Shown: piece by piece, positions 50,988-60,081 of the stretch
Layout of the letters: each line of letters begins with the position of its first letter
Position numbering within the stretch: the first letter of the stretch is position 1
DNA from: Proteiniclasticum ruminis
GTDB taxonomy: Bacteria > Bacillota > Clostridia > Clostridiales > Clostridiaceae
Reading direction: 5' to 3'
DNA: 64,000 nucleotides
NCBI RefSeq assembly: GCF_900115135.1
Contig: NZ_FOVK01000004.1
Span: 124,001-188,000 of the forward strand
Notes under the pieces: model-generated
Database searches by the model: none
Seen by the model: only the letters and a program-made list of their open reading frames with translations
What the model was told of the DNA's origin: nothing
Translations under genes and position numbers: made by a program

Positions 50988-51932
50988 ATGCAGGATATAT
51001 TAAAACTAAAGCCTATTTTCCAGGAAAGGATCTGGGGTGGAAGAGCCTTAGAAGAGTACTTTGGATATCAGATTCCCAGCGATACCACCGGAGAATGCTG
51101 GGCAATCTCCGCTCACAGAAATGGAGACTGCCTCATTGAGAATGGAGATTTAGCAGGACAGAAGCTGAGTGAAGTCTATCAAAGCCATAGAGACCTTTTT
51201 GGCAGGATCAACTCTCCTGTATTTCCTCTGCTCACAAAGATTCTGGATGCGAAAAATGATCTCAGTGTGCAGGTCCATCCCGACGATGAGTATGCCATGC
51301 AAGTGGAAAATGACTTAGGAAAAACAGAATGCTGGTATATTCTTGATTGTGAAGAAGGTGCTGAGCTCATCTTCGGACATACCGCAAGAACAAGAAAAGA
51401 ACTGGAAGAGATGATAAAGAAAGGAAACTGGGACAGCCTCCTTACTCGCGTTTCCATTCACCCTGGGGATTTCTTCTACGTGCCCTCAGGAACCATCCAT
51501 GCGCTGTGTAAAGGAACGCTGGTTCTGGAAACCCAGCAGTCCTCTGACACCACCTACCGGGTCTATGACTATGACCGTGTGGATGATGAAGGGAAGAAGA
51601 GAGATCTTCATATCGAGTCTTCCATTAAAGTGGCCATGGTGCCTCATGTTGGGACTCGAGTACACCCTGCAGTACAGGAAGAGGAGAACCTCACCATCAC
51701 CCACTATGTGGACTCCACCTTCTTCACGGTGGAGAAATGGGAAGTCCATGGTGAAGCAGACAAGAAGCTTCCTGGATTCACCTTGGTCAGTATCCTGGAC
51801 GGAGAAGGCACCATGAATGATCTTCCTGTAAAAAAAGGAGAGCATTTCATCTTAACAGAAGCTAAGGACAGGGTGAAGTTAGAGGGGCAGTTCACCGCCA
51901 TGGTCTCCTGGATTGAAAAAATAAAATGCTGA
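50988..51932 (+). CDS. manA: Mannose-6-phosphate isomerase, class I
   Basis: 314 residues from the ATG at 50988 (GAGGTGCCAA upstream); the ATG at 50943 lies inside the -10 region TATAAT (50939-50944). Zinc cupin motifs: LSVQVHPDDEYA near residue 92 (H and the acidic ligand) and GKTECWYIL near 110. VPSGTIHAL near 165 holds the distal histidine, and ESSIKVAMVPH follows near 205. It interconverts mannose 6-phosphate and fructose 6-phosphate. Short Firmicutes length. Single gene between two terminators or divergent units. Confidence 0.94.
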   Translation: MQDILKLKPIFQERIWGGRALEEYFGYQIPSDTTGECWAISAHRNGDCLIENGDLAGQKLSEVYQSHRDLFGRINSPVFPLLTKILDAKNDLSVQVHPDDEYAMQVENDLGKTECWYILDCEEGAELIFGHTARTRKELEEMIKKGNWDSLLTRVSIHPGDFFYVPSGTIHALCKGTLVLETQQSSDTTYRVYDYDRVDDEGKKRDLHIESSIKVAMVPHVGTRVHPAVQEEENLTITHYVDSTFFTVEKWEVHGEADKKLPGFTLVSILDGEGTMNDLPVKKGEHFILTEAKDRVKLEGQFTAMVSWIEKIKC

Positions 51933-51952
51933 AGCCTCAAAGGTAAAATAAG

Positions 51953-51998
51953 AAGACCTGCTTCCATGAAGGACTCCCTTCATGAGTAAGCAGGTCTT
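51953..51998. terminator. Bidirectional terminator
   Basis: An 11-bp stem AAGACCTGCTT/AAGCAGGTCTT with an inner ATGAAGG/CCTTCAT hairpin is followed by TTTTGC. It separates manA from the convergent cstA. Confidence 0.85.
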
Positions 51999-52029
51999 TT
52001 GCTATGGAAAACTAATGGATAACGATGAT

Positions 52030-53454
52030 TTATGCAGCTTTATCAGCCTTCTGGTCTTTCTTCAGCACACTGGCCTTCAAGAAAAGTCCGAGGCATCCCA
52101 GTGCAAACACGATACCTACTGGGTAAGCAATGGAAGTGCTGAGCTTGAAGCCTTCTGGAGCCATCAGAATATAAGTCATACTTACAGCAGACATGAAGGT
52201 TCCAGGAATTGCAGCCAGCCAGAAATTCTTTGCGTTTCTGTACAGATACATGGCAGCCAGCCATAATGCCATCATGGCTAAGGTCTGGTTGCTCCAGGAG
52301 AAGTATCTCCAGATCATCTGCACATCCATCTGTGTCAGGACTGCACCAACTCCAAGAATTGGAAGTGTCAGAAGGAATCTCTTCTTGGTGTCTTTCTGAT
52401 CAATACCAAACCAGTCTGCAATAACCAGTCTAGCGCTTCTGAAAGCTGTGTCTCCAGAGGAGATTGGGCAGGCAATAACGCCGATCATCGCAATAACTGC
52501 ACCAACAGGTCCGAGGAGTGTGGAGGTGATTTCATACACAACAGGTCCCTGACCGCCAAGCTCTGTTAAAGCCGCCTGAAGTCCGCCTGTGGTTTCATAG
52601 AATGCTACACCAGCAGCAGCCCAGATAAGAGCAATAACACCTTCAGCCACCATGGCTCCGTAGAATATCTTTCTTCCGTCTTTCTCTGTGTTCATACATC
52701 TAGCCATAATAGGTGACTGGGTTGCATGGAATCCGGAGATGGCACCGCATGCTACAGATACGAACATCATTGGCCAAATTGCTGTACCCTTTGGGTGCAG
52801 ATTGGATAAGGTGATTTCTGGAATATGGTATCCTTGGAAAAGGATTCCGCCAATAACTCCAAGGGCCATAAAAATCAGGCTTAAGCCAAAAATTGGATAG
52901 ATTTTACCAATGATCTTATCAATTGGAACAAATGTCGCAATAAAGTAGTAAATGAGAATTACTACCAGCCAGAATACTTTATCCAGACTGTCTGGTGTCA
53001 GCATAGCAAGAAGCGCTGCTGGTCCTGTGGAGAAAGCTACACCAACCAGTACAAGAAGCACTACTGAGAACACTCTCATGACCTGCATCATGCCGGTTCC
53101 GAGGTATATTCCCACAAGCTCTCCAATGCTCTTTCCTTCATGTCTCATGGAAATCATTCCAGTGAGATAGTCATGGACACCGCCTGCAAAGATCGTACCG
53201 AAGGTGATCCATAAAAATACGGATGGTCCCCATAAAGCACCTGCAATGGCACCGAAGATTGGTCCAAGACCTGCAATGTTCAGCAGCTGAACAAGAAACA
53301 CACGCCACATAGGCATTACTACATAGTCAGAGCCGTCCGCCAATGCTACCGCAGGCGTTACTCTATCATCAGGTCCGAACTGCCGTTCCACATACCTGCC
53401 GTAGAGCGCATAACCAGCGATGAGAATAAAGAGACAAATAAAAAATGATACCAT
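52030..53454 (-). CDS. cstA: CstA-family carbon starvation / pyruvate transporter
   Basis: 474 residues from the ATG at 53454, which follows AAGGAGGATTTATTC; an ATG six codons earlier precedes that site. It is a polytopic transporter of the peptide/pyruvate CstA-BtsT family, here in the short clostridial form. N-terminal signature: GYALYGRYVERQFGPDD and ALADGSDYVVMPMWRVFL. GLGPIFGAIAGALWGP near residue 62 and SGFHATQSPIMARCMNTEKD near 240 are typical. Because a LytS/LytTR pair lies directly upstream, as with btsS/btsR and btsT in E. coli, a pyruvate-type substrate is the best guess. Confidence 0.9.
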   Translation of the reverse strand: MVSFFICLFILIAGYALYGRYVERQFGPDDRVTPAVALADGSDYVVMPMWRVFLVQLLNIAGLGPIFGAIAGALWGPSVFLWITFGTIFAGGVHDYLTGMISMRHEGKSIGELVGIYLGTGMMQVMRVFSVVLLVLVGVAFSTGPAALLAMLTPDSLDKVFWLVVILIYYFIATFVPIDKIIGKIYPIFGLSLIFMALGVIGGILFQGYHIPEITLSNLHPKGTAIWPMMFVSVACGAISGFHATQSPIMARCMNTEKDGRKIFYGAMVAEGVIALIWAAAGVAFYETTGGLQAALTELGGQGPVVYEITSTLLGPVGAVIAMIGVIACPISSGDTAFRSARLVIADWFGIDQKDTKKRFLLTLPILGVGAVLTQMDVQMIWRYFSWSNQTLAMMALWLAAMYLYRNAKNFWLAAIPGTFMSAVSMTYILMAPEGFKLSTSIAYPVGIVFALGCLGLFLKASVLKKDQKADKAA

Positions 53455-53579
53455 GAATAAATCCTCCTTCATCCTAGTTCAAATGTCTTTATAGGCCTTA
53501 AAGACATTTCCTTGATTCTCATGGTATCACTTTGTTTCATTTTAAAATCCGTTTTCTGTAAAGGTTATCATTATCAGCG

Positions 53580-53613
53580 GGTGAAATGCAAAAAATCTGG
53601 TGTCAAATGCAAA
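53580..53613 (-). promoter_or_regulatory. Direct repeat, candidate LytTR operator for cstA
   Basis: Two copies of GGTG-(2)-AAATGCAAA-like sequence: AAATGCAAA at 53584-53592 and again at 53605-53613, 21 bp apart (two helical turns), each led by GGTG. On the minus strand they lie about 40-70 bp upstream of a TAAAAT -10 (53539-53544) with no good -35, the usual layout for LytTR activation. The second copy overlaps the stop of the response regulator gene. Confidence 0.5.
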
Positions 53614-54337
53614 GTTCTTCTCTTAGCTCCTTGATGATCTTTCTGCTCACTGGTAAAACTACATCTTTCAGTCCTGTGAGCTTCACAGAGTACGTACCAT
53701 GAAACCACGGAGCAATCTCGGAAACATAGCGGAGATTGACGATGTAGCTCTTTTGGATCCTGAAAAACCCCTTGTCTTTTAAACGCTCCTCATAGTAATT
53801 CAGTGTATTGTGATCTTCAAAATCTCCATTCTTCGTGTGAATGACACAGACTCTGTTTTGGGATTCAATATAGATCACTTCTGAAAGATCCACCATCAGC
53901 GTTTTCTTTTCTAAAGTCACAGGAATCTTCTGAAAAGATTTTCGCTTCGGCTCTTCCTCTTCCTCTTCCTCTTTTTTGTCTTTTTTCACATGATACCGCT
54001 CCAGCATCTGTTTTACTTTTTCTCCCGAAAAAGGCTTCAGGAGATAATAAAGCGCTTCCACTTCAAAAGCCTTTTCCGCATAGGTGCTGAGAGCTGTGGC
54101 AAAGACTATTTCTGACTCCGGCATTTTCTTCCTGGCCATGTACGCCAGTGCAGAGCCACTGATATCTCCAAGGTTCATATCTATGAGAAGTAGATCAAAA
54201 TTCTCTTTCTTCAGCACTTCAAGAGCTTCTTCTCCAGAAGAGATTTCAGTGAACTCCGCTTCTTCCTCATAAAGACCAACGAGATACTTCAGTTCACTTC
54301 TTGCTGGTTTTTCATCATCAATGATGGCTATTTTCAT
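53603..54337 (-). CDS. LytTR-family response regulator
   Basis: 244 residues. Receiver domain (1-118): DDEKPARSELKYL, phospho-acceptor D in LLLIDMNLGDISG near residue 53, T in IVFATALS near 81, K in YLLKPFSGEK near 101. An acidic linker (KKEEEEEEE) leads to a C-terminal LytTR DNA-binding domain (about 140-240: VIYIESQNRVCVIHTKNGDF, FFRIQKSYIVNLRYVSEIAP). It should bind paired direct repeats upstream of cstA. The gene lies 16 bp downstream of the sensor kinase and forms its cognate pair. Confidence 0.94.
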   Translation of the reverse strand: MKIAIIDDEKPARSELKYLVGLYEEEAEFTEISSGEEALEVLKKENFDLLLIDMNLGDISGSALAYMARKKMPESEIVFATALSTYAEKAFEVEALYYLLKPFSGEKVKQMLERYHVKKDKKEEEEEEEPKRKSFQKIPVTLEKKTLMVDLSEVIYIESQNRVCVIHTKNGDFEDHNTLNYYEERLKDKGFFRIQKSYIVNLRYVSEIAPWFHGTYSVKLTGLKDVVLPVSRKIIKELREELCI

Positions 54338-54353
54338 AATTTTTCAACCTTCC

Positions 54354-56054
54354 TTATGCAAATACTGGCTGATACTCAGTTTCCATTACTTTGGGGAGTG
54401 TGATGATGACCCTGGTCCCCTCTTCCCCCGTTTGGATCTTCAGCCCACGGTCTCTTCCATAGAGATAACGAAGCCTCTTTTCCACATTGAACAGTCCAAT
54501 GGAGAATTCCTTTGTCTCCCCTTCTTTCAGTGCTGCAAGCACTTTCTCTGGGATTCCCTGTCCATTGTCTTCAATAGAGATTTCCACATCCTCTCCAATA
54601 CTCTCCACAGAGATATGGACAATTCCCTTCTTTCTTTTCATGGCTCCATGTAAAATGGCATTTTCTACTATGGGCTGAAGGATGAGGCATGGCACCTTCA
54701 TCTTGAGATCACTCTCAATGTTGAGCTTCACTTCCAGACGGTCCTCAAACCTTGCTTTTTCAAGCTCCAGATATGCGTTGACATATTCCAGCTCCTCATA
54801 AATACTCACAAAGCCATCTTTGGTCTTGATGCTGTTTCTGAAATAGGCTGCCAGGGCAATGAGGAGATCTCTTGCTTTTTCCGGTTTTTCTCTGGTAAAT
54901 GCAGAAATGGTGTTCAGAGAGTTGAATATGAAGTGCGGATTGATTTGGGACTGCAGTGCCCGGTACTCCACTTTATGAAGGAGTGCCTTCTGATGGTCCA
55001 GTTCTGCCAGGTCATACTGCACAGAGAAAAACTGGGTCAGTCCCTCTACAAACTCTTTGCCCGTGGGGATACTGAAACCGGATTTACTGCTCACCACAAT
55101 GAGTGTTCCTAGGGTTTCCCGATTTTTGAAGATCGGAGATCCCATATAGACTTTACTTTTTCCAAAAAGCTCTCTCTTTCCTGCAGTCCCTGAGCTTTCA
55201 TAGAGAAAGCTGGACTTCTCTTCATATATTTTCTTGGCAAAGGCCTCCAGAACCATAAGATCCTTCTGGTTCAGTTCCCCATAGGTTGTCAGCAGCTTCT
55301 CTCCCTGGGTGAACACAGCGGCCTGATGACCCGAGTGGGTCACAATGGTTTTGGCAATCTCAAAAAGGCTCTCTTTGTCATAGGTGCCTTTGGCAAGATA
55401 CGGCAGACACTTTCTCGTGATCTCAAAGGTCATGGTGGTGTTTTTCCCGATCTCATAGGCCTGCTCTGTGAAGATGCTCTTAAAGATGCTCATAAAAAAT
55501 ACCATACCCACGGAGTTGAACATGACCATGGGCACAAAGATTGCGCGAACCAGCGTATATGCCATATCAAAAGGCCGAGCGATGAGAAGGATCAGCGCCA
55601 TCTGCAGAAGCTCCGCCGCAAAGGTCAGAAGAAACACATGAGACTCCTGGTAGCCTTTGGCCTTGATTCTCGTATAGAAAAAAGCAGAAAGTACCCCTTC
55701 CGCCATGGTAGAAATGGCGCAGGAAAGGGCTGTGAGTCCCCCCACATCGCTGAAGTAGCGGTGAAGCCCTGCAATTACAGACGCTCCGATGCCCACCACA
55801 GGTCCACCGATGAGTCCCCCTGCCATGACACTGATGACTCTAGTGTTTGCAATGGCTCCAGAGACCTCATAACCTGTGATGGTAGAGACAATCCCCATGA
55901 CGCCAAAGAGGGCCATGAGAAAAACCTGTTCACTCAGCGTCTTCTTCTCTCCCGTGATAAACCGTTTGGTGATGGAAAACTGGGTCAGAAGCAGTGCCAG
56001 AATCACCAATAAACCAATATTCAATATAACACTTCGTATAATTTCAAGATCCAT
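54354..56054 (-). CDS. LytS-type sensor histidine kinase
   Basis: 566 residues from the ATG at 56054; the longer frame begins with TTG and no site improves on it. Domains in order: 5TMR_LYT membrane sensor (about 5-185: GLIGGPVVGIGASVIAGLHR near residue 80), a GAF-like region (about 205-340), and a His_kinase domain with the phospho-accepting H in SQINPHFIFNSLNTISAF near 368. A HATPase domain follows, with PIVENAILHGAMKRKKG and ISIEDNGQGIPE. It matches LytS/BtsS/YpdA receptors that sense pyruvate or envelope state. Upstream partner of the LytTR regulator. Confidence 0.93.
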   Translation of the reverse strand: MDLEIIRSVILNIGLLVILALLLTQFSITKRFITGEKKTLSEQVFLMALFGVMGIVSTITGYEVSGAIANTRVISVMAGGLIGGPVVGIGASVIAGLHRYFSDVGGLTALSCAISTMAEGVLSAFFYTRIKAKGYQESHVFLLTFAAELLQMALILLIARPFDMAYTLVRAIFVPMVMFNSVGMVFFMSIFKSIFTEQAYEIGKNTTMTFEITRKCLPYLAKGTYDKESLFEIAKTIVTHSGHQAAVFTQGEKLLTTYGELNQKDLMVLEAFAKKIYEEKSSFLYESSGTAGKRELFGKSKVYMGSPIFKNRETLGTLIVVSSKSGFSIPTGKEFVEGLTQFFSVQYDLAELDHQKALLHKVEYRALQSQINPHFIFNSLNTISAFTREKPEKARDLLIALAAYFRNSIKTKDGFVSIYEELEYVNAYLELEKARFEDRLEVKLNIESDLKMKVPCLILQPIVENAILHGAMKRKKGIVHISVESIGEDVEISIEDNGQGIPEKVLAALKEGETKEFSIGLFNVEKRLRYLYGRDRGLKIQTGEEGTRVIITLPKVMETEYQPVFA

Positions 56055-56203
56055 GATCAAAGCGGAATCGCCCCCATAAAATATTCTCAAGTCCTATTGT
56101 ACCTCAAAACCATTTTTTTGAGTACCAAGGATATCGGAAGAATTTTCATAGAGACCTCCTAGTAAGTCGTTCTAAGGTTCAAAGAGAAACCTTCCCGCAA
56201 AAA

Positions 56204-56228
56204 GAGAGCAGGCGGTTTCTCTGCTCTC
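56204..56228 (-). terminator. Terminator of the ROK kinase gene
   Basis: An 8-bp stem GAGAGCAG/CTGCTCTC is followed on the minus strand by TTTTTGCG. Confidence 0.8.
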
Positions 56229-56239
56229 CAAATAAGTCA

Positions 56240-57106
56240 CTATTTCCTGGATTCTCTGAAATGGATGGCTGCCCCAATCAGATTGGCTTCACTTCTGAAG
56301 GTGCAGGGGACCAGATCCACCTCAAGACCTTCTGCTCCTTTTCCGCTTAAATACCACTTGGTTCTTTCCAGCAGCCTTGGGATCAAATCCTCTCTTCTGG
56401 ATATTCCTCCGCCAATGACAATTCGATCCGGATTGAATGTGCAGGACAGATTGAAGATTCCTCTTGCAAGGCCATCAATCAGGCTTTCCACATGCTTCAC
56501 TGCCACTGGATCTCCATCTTCCGCCCGCAGAAACACTTCACTGCCTTCCACCTCTACCCCGGTCTCTTCACTGTATCTTCTCGCCATATGGACAGGGCTT
56601 CCCAACGAGCTCAAACTGTCTTTTTCTGTGAGAAGCATGTACCCAAACTCGCCACCGAAGAGATTCCTTCCTTTATACAGCTTTCTGTCCATGATCACAG
56701 CTCCCCCAATACCCGATCCAATGACCATAAAGAGGACGTCATTTACATCCCTTGCCGCTCCTTCATAAAGCTCAGCTAAAGCTGCACAGTTGGCATCATT
56801 TTCGATGCTTACGGGTATACCTAAAAAACTCTCCAAGTCCTCGATAATATTGAAATGATGGATATAAGGTACGGCACTGAGTCCACCAATATACCCCTGA
56901 TTACTATCCACCGCACCTGGGGCACTGATGGCTGCACCTGAAATTTCTGTTTCTTTTTTCATTTCGGACAATACCCGAAACAGCTCTTCTTTCATTAATG
57001 GATAAGTATCCGGGGTTTTAAAAGATCCCTTATGACCCAATCCATTCTCTCCATAAAGACCATACTTTACACTGGATCCTCCAATATCAATCACACAAAG
57101 ATTCAT
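56240..57106 (-). CDS. ROK-family sugar kinase
   Basis: 288 residues. The ATP phosphate motif CVIDIGGSSVKYGL starts near residue 4. The catalytic segment is SIENDANCAALAELYEGAAR near 99, with the base D in ENDAN. GSGIGGAVIMDRKLYKGRNL near 128 and GGEFGYML near 150 follow. The zinc-binding CxCGxxGC motif of classical glucokinases is missing: SSLGSP stands where it would be. This points to the zinc-free subgroup (BglK-like or other ROK kinases). GCAGGAAGTGATGT precedes the ATG. Substrate not determined; single gene with its own terminator. Confidence 0.9.
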   Translation of the reverse strand: MNLCVIDIGGSSVKYGLYGENGLGHKGSFKTPDTYPLMKEELFRVLSEMKKETEISGAAISAPGAVDSNQGYIGGLSAVPYIHHFNIIEDLESFLGIPVSIENDANCAALAELYEGAARDVNDVLFMVIGSGIGGAVIMDRKLYKGRNLFGGEFGYMLLTEKDSLSSLGSPVHMARRYSEETGVEVEGSEVFLRAEDGDPVAVKHVESLIDGLARGIFNLSCTFNPDRIVIGGGISRREDLIPRLLERTKWYLSGKGAEGLEVDLVPCTFRSEANLIGAAIHFRESRK

Positions 57107-57202
57107 ACATCACTTCCTGCTCCTTTATTATATTGCCTGTAGGAAAGTATCTTCTTTCCTCTTTCTGTTCTTCCACTCACTCTTTATCCATTAAGAATAG
57201 GC

Positions 57203-58510
57203 TTACTTCCCAAAATGTTGGGTGGCCAGCGTCACATATTTCCCACCATAGAAAGTCCCGCTGACTGGAGCTGTGATGACGCCAACTCCGACAAAGATAT
57301 ACTCCGGATCCAGCATGGCCTTGTTATGAGAAGGTGAATTCTTCCATCCCTCAAAAATCACTTGGGCAGATACAGCCTCAGTGCCCATATTGGCAAAAAG
57401 ATTCTCACCTTTTTTGGTGTAATGGGTATAGCCGAAAATGAAGTTCATAAGGTCTCCAAAGGAAATATACTCCAAGTGCGGATTATAGTGAGCAAAGTAA
57501 TCATGCTGCAACATGGACTCACTCTTATATCTGGCTGAACTCATGAGATCCTCTTTCAGAATCAGCTCTTTGAGTCCATTTTCTCTTCTGTAGGCATTCA
57601 GAAGTTTTAGAATCTCTTCTTCCAGATTCTTATGGACAACAGATTTGTAGTTTTGCGGAAGACTTTTATCTGCTGTGCTGAAGTATGCTTTTTTATCCGA
57701 TGCCACCGCAATCTTTATGTCAATGGTTTCCCCCTTCTTATAAATGCCTGGCTTTGACACCATCTCCAAAATGGTGCCATACGGATGGGTATCATCGGGA
57801 ACTTCTATGGCGTTGACACGCAGTCCAATATGCCGCACTTCCCTCTGGTGCTTCATCGTCGCATCTTGAAGCCTCACTTCATCGCTGGCTAAAGTTTTTT
57901 CTGTGCTCAGCGGAGAAGTCTCACCAGAACTTTTCCCTGTTTCTTCCCCTGGTGACTGTTCCTGAGGCTTCGAGGCAGTCTCCAAAGCTTGCTCTGATGG
58001 GCTCTTCTCTGAAGGGGTTTCTACAGGTTCTTTCACCGGTGCAGTTGTTTCTTTCGAGATCTCAAGAGGTTCTTCTTCCGTAAGAAGAATGCCACTGAGA
58101 TACCCTTCCTCACTTCCGTATTGGACTTTGTACCACCCGTTGCTGACTTTTTCCAGAGTTTCAATCTTTTCCCCTTCATAGATCACTTGAAGAATCTCAT
58201 ACTGAATCCCGGGACCTTGGCGAAGATTTCCTGTCATTTTCATAAAGAACACCTGGTGATGCTTTATGAAGGTGAGAGGTTCCTCTTTTCTTTTTACACT
58301 CTCCTCTGGTGATTCAGCCGTGTTCCTTCTGGATGATAAAGAGGTATGATCTGATACGGGCTCCATCACTTCATTTTCCGGAACCTTCTCCACCTTTTGG
58401 ACTTCAGGATGCTCCTTTACACTCTCTTCTTTAGAGAAAAAAGGATTCTGGGTGCAGGAAAAAAGAACGAGGCTCGACAACATAAGACTGAGCACTTTAA
58501 TTTTCTTCAT
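57203..58510 (-). CDS. Lipoprotein with SH3b and C-terminal CAP (SCP/PR1) domain
   Basis: 435 residues from the ATG at 58510 (GCAAGGAGGTGCAGGT upstream). Signal peptide VLSLMLSSLVLFSC with lipobox, so surface-anchored. Residues about 85-150 form a bacterial SH3 domain (LRQGPGIQYEILQVIYEGEK, NGWYKVQYGSEEGYLSG). A Pro/Glu/Ser-rich linker (150-210) follows. The CAP domain ends the protein (about 300-435): LLNAYRRENGL near 305, YKSESMLQHDYFAHYNPH near 325, and GENLFANMG near 367. The histidine in HDYF and H in SPSHNKAM are the usual CAP cavity ligands. Likely cell-wall associated. Confidence 0.9.
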   Translation of the reverse strand: MKKIKVLSLMLSSLVLFSCTQNPFFSKEESVKEHPEVQKVEKVPENEVMEPVSDHTSLSSRRNTAESPEESVKRKEEPLTFIKHHQVFFMKMTGNLRQGPGIQYEILQVIYEGEKIETLEKVSNGWYKVQYGSEEGYLSGILLTEEEPLEISKETTAPVKEPVETPSEKSPSEQALETASKPQEQSPGEETGKSSGETSPLSTEKTLASDEVRLQDATMKHQREVRHIGLRVNAIEVPDDTHPYGTILEMVSKPGIYKKGETIDIKIAVASDKKAYFSTADKSLPQNYKSVVHKNLEEEILKLLNAYRRENGLKELILKEDLMSSARYKSESMLQHDYFAHYNPHLEYISFGDLMNFIFGYTHYTKKGENLFANMGTEAVSAQVIFEGWKNSPSHNKAMLDPEYIFVGVGVITAPVSGTFYGGKYVTLATQHFGK

Positions 58511-58576
58511 ACCTGCACCTCCTTGCTTCATTTCTTACATTCATCATAGCACTTTTCTGGAAATCCGTGCGAAAAA

Positions 58577-58600
58577 ACCGGCAGATTTTCCACTGCCGGT
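58577..58600 (-). terminator. Terminator of the LolA-like lipoprotein gene
   Basis: An 8-bp stem ACCGGCAG/CTGCCGGT is followed on the minus strand by TTTTTTCGC. Confidence 0.75.
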
Positions 58601-58638
58601 AAGAATTGTCATATTTTGTCTATGGACCATCTCAAGCC

Positions 58639-59412
58639 TTATGGAACAGAGGGAATGAGATTTCCCATATCCACGATTTCATAGCCTTCCGGCACTTCAA
58701 ACAGAGCATCAGAAAGATCTCCCACTTTGAAATCCGTCACTTCCATGACAAAGGCTTCAGAGCCGTCTTTGTTATGGGATTCCATCTTCATGGGAAATCC
58801 ATACTCTTCATGGAGCCACATTTTCACGTGATAGCCCTCTTCAAGCTTTGTGCTCTCCACCACATGGCAGGAAACTCCGTTTAACGTTTCTTTTCCCACA
58901 TAGGTCATGTCTGTTTCATCCACATCACTGGTGAAATCGTCCATGGTGAACGTCTCCTGCTCTCCCTCGGCATTTTCCCCCAGAGGCATTTTCATGGCCG
59001 TTTTACTGGAGTCATCCAGGATATACAGTGCATCTTCTCCATGAATCATCACAAAAGTCTGCCCCATGACTTCGCTCTCTGCTCTCATTTTGCTGCCTTT
59101 CATATACATGCGGCTGATGGTGTTCTCGCTGCCCATGCCGGTGACGTTCATTTCATAATAGATTTCCGCCATATCTTTTCCACTGCCAAAAAGCTCTTTC
59201 AGTTCTTCCGCACTAAGAGTGTTTTCTTCGGAAGGGTTCTCCTCCCCAGGGGTCTCTTCCGGGGTCTCTTCCTCTTCTTCTCCTTCTTCTGCAGGCGGGG
59301 TTTCACCGGGTACAGAAGGCTCCTCCTTGGAACTGCAACCAACAAACAGGGCAAACAGCAACGACACCATGAGAACACTCAGCCAACGGATGAGTAAAGA
59401 CTTCTTGTTCAT
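58639..59412 (-). CDS. LolA-like/DUF6612-type lipoprotein
   Basis: 257 residues from the ATG at 59412 (AAAGGAAGAGTGGTC upstream). Signal peptide WLSVLMVSLLFALFVGC has a lipobox cysteine. A 45-residue Glu/Pro-rich linker (EEGEEEEETPEETPGEENP) separates it from the membrane. The globular part (about 65-257) is an outer-membrane-lipoprotein-sorting-like half-barrel: MYMKGSKMRAESEVMGQTFV, YILDDSSKTAMKMPL, GKETLNGVSCHVVESTK, KMWLHEEYGFPMKMES. Such proteins bind lipids or hydrophobic ligands at the cell surface of Firmicutes. Upstream of the CAP gene on the same strand but with its own terminator. Confidence 0.8.
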   Translation of the reverse strand: MNKKSLLIRWLSVLMVSLLFALFVGCSSKEEPSVPGETPPAEEGEEEEETPEETPGEENPSEENTLSAEELKELFGSGKDMAEIYYEMNVTGMGSENTISRMYMKGSKMRAESEVMGQTFVMIHGEDALYILDDSSKTAMKMPLGENAEGEQETFTMDDFTSDVDETDMTYVGKETLNGVSCHVVESTKLEEGYHVKMWLHEEYGFPMKMESHNKDGSEAFVMEVTDFKVGDLSDALFEVPEGYEIVDMGNLIPSVP

Positions 59413-59588
59413 GACCACTCTTCCTTTCTTTCACGCAGGGTCATCTTGCCCTGCTGTCGTCCTGAAGCGTCAGTCGATAGAGATCCATCATCCCTATTCT
59501 TTATACGATACACCGCTGTATATTTGACCTCATTGTAGCACTCTGAAAAAAGAAGAACAAGTGACTTTATACTGTGTACACAACATAA

Positions 59589-59619
59589 AAATCAGCACTC
59601 TTCTATTGAGTGCTGATTT
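59589..59619 (-). terminator. Terminator of the rpiB operon
   Basis: A perfect 12-bp stem AAATCAGCACTC/GAGTGCTGATTT with a 7-nt loop is followed on the minus strand by TTATG and closes the C4-sugar cluster. Confidence 0.75.
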
Positions 59620-59627
59620 CACCAATA

Positions 59628-60080
59628 CTATTCTCCTCTGTACTGGTCGTCAATTTCCTTCATACGGTCCACTTTAGGAAGAGACCTTCCTCCCTGGAAC
59701 TCGCTCTGAAGATATGCCAGCGTCAGCATTTCTGCATGGGCTTTCCCCATGGTGAGTCCACCCATGGTGATGATGTTGGCATCATTGCTTTTCGCGGCTC
59801 TTTCTGCAGAGTACACATCAGCCACTTGAGCCGCTCTGATGCCGTGAACTTTGTTGGCTGTGATGGCCACGCCAATGCCCGTTCCACAGATGATGATGCC
59901 CCGGTCAAAGTTTTTTGATGCCACTTCCTTGGCAACCTTCTCTGCAATATTGGGATAGAGAATTTTTTCTCCCTCAAAGGAACCAAAATCCTCATACTCA
60001 TACCCGTTGTCTTTCAATACCGTAAGGATATGCTGTTTCAATTCATATCCCATTTCATCGCAACCAATGGCGATTTTCAT
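59628..60080 (-). CDS. rpiB: RpiB/LacAB-family sugar-phosphate isomerase
   Basis: 150 residues from the ATG at 60080 (AAGGTGGAATGTAGT upstream). The fold is RpiB: KIAIGCDEMGYELKQHIL at the start, active-site cysteine in IIICGTGIGVAITANKV near residue 66, and DANIITMGGLTMGKAHA near 97. It is classed as ribose 5-phosphate isomerase B. In the neighbourhood of dhaK/dhaL and a TIM homologue, the same fold serves as erythrulose 4-phosphate/erythrose 4-phosphate isomerase (DerI/EryI). Last gene of the operon, 1 base after the tpi stop. Confidence 0.92.
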   Translation of the reverse strand: MKIAIGCDEMGYELKQHILTVLKDNGYEYEDFGSFEGEKILYPNIAEKVAKEVASKNFDRGIIICGTGIGVAITANKVHGIRAAQVADVYSAERAAKSNDANIITMGGLTMGKAHAEMLTLAYLQSEFQGGRSLPKVDRMKEIDDQYRGE

Positions 60081-60081
60081 A

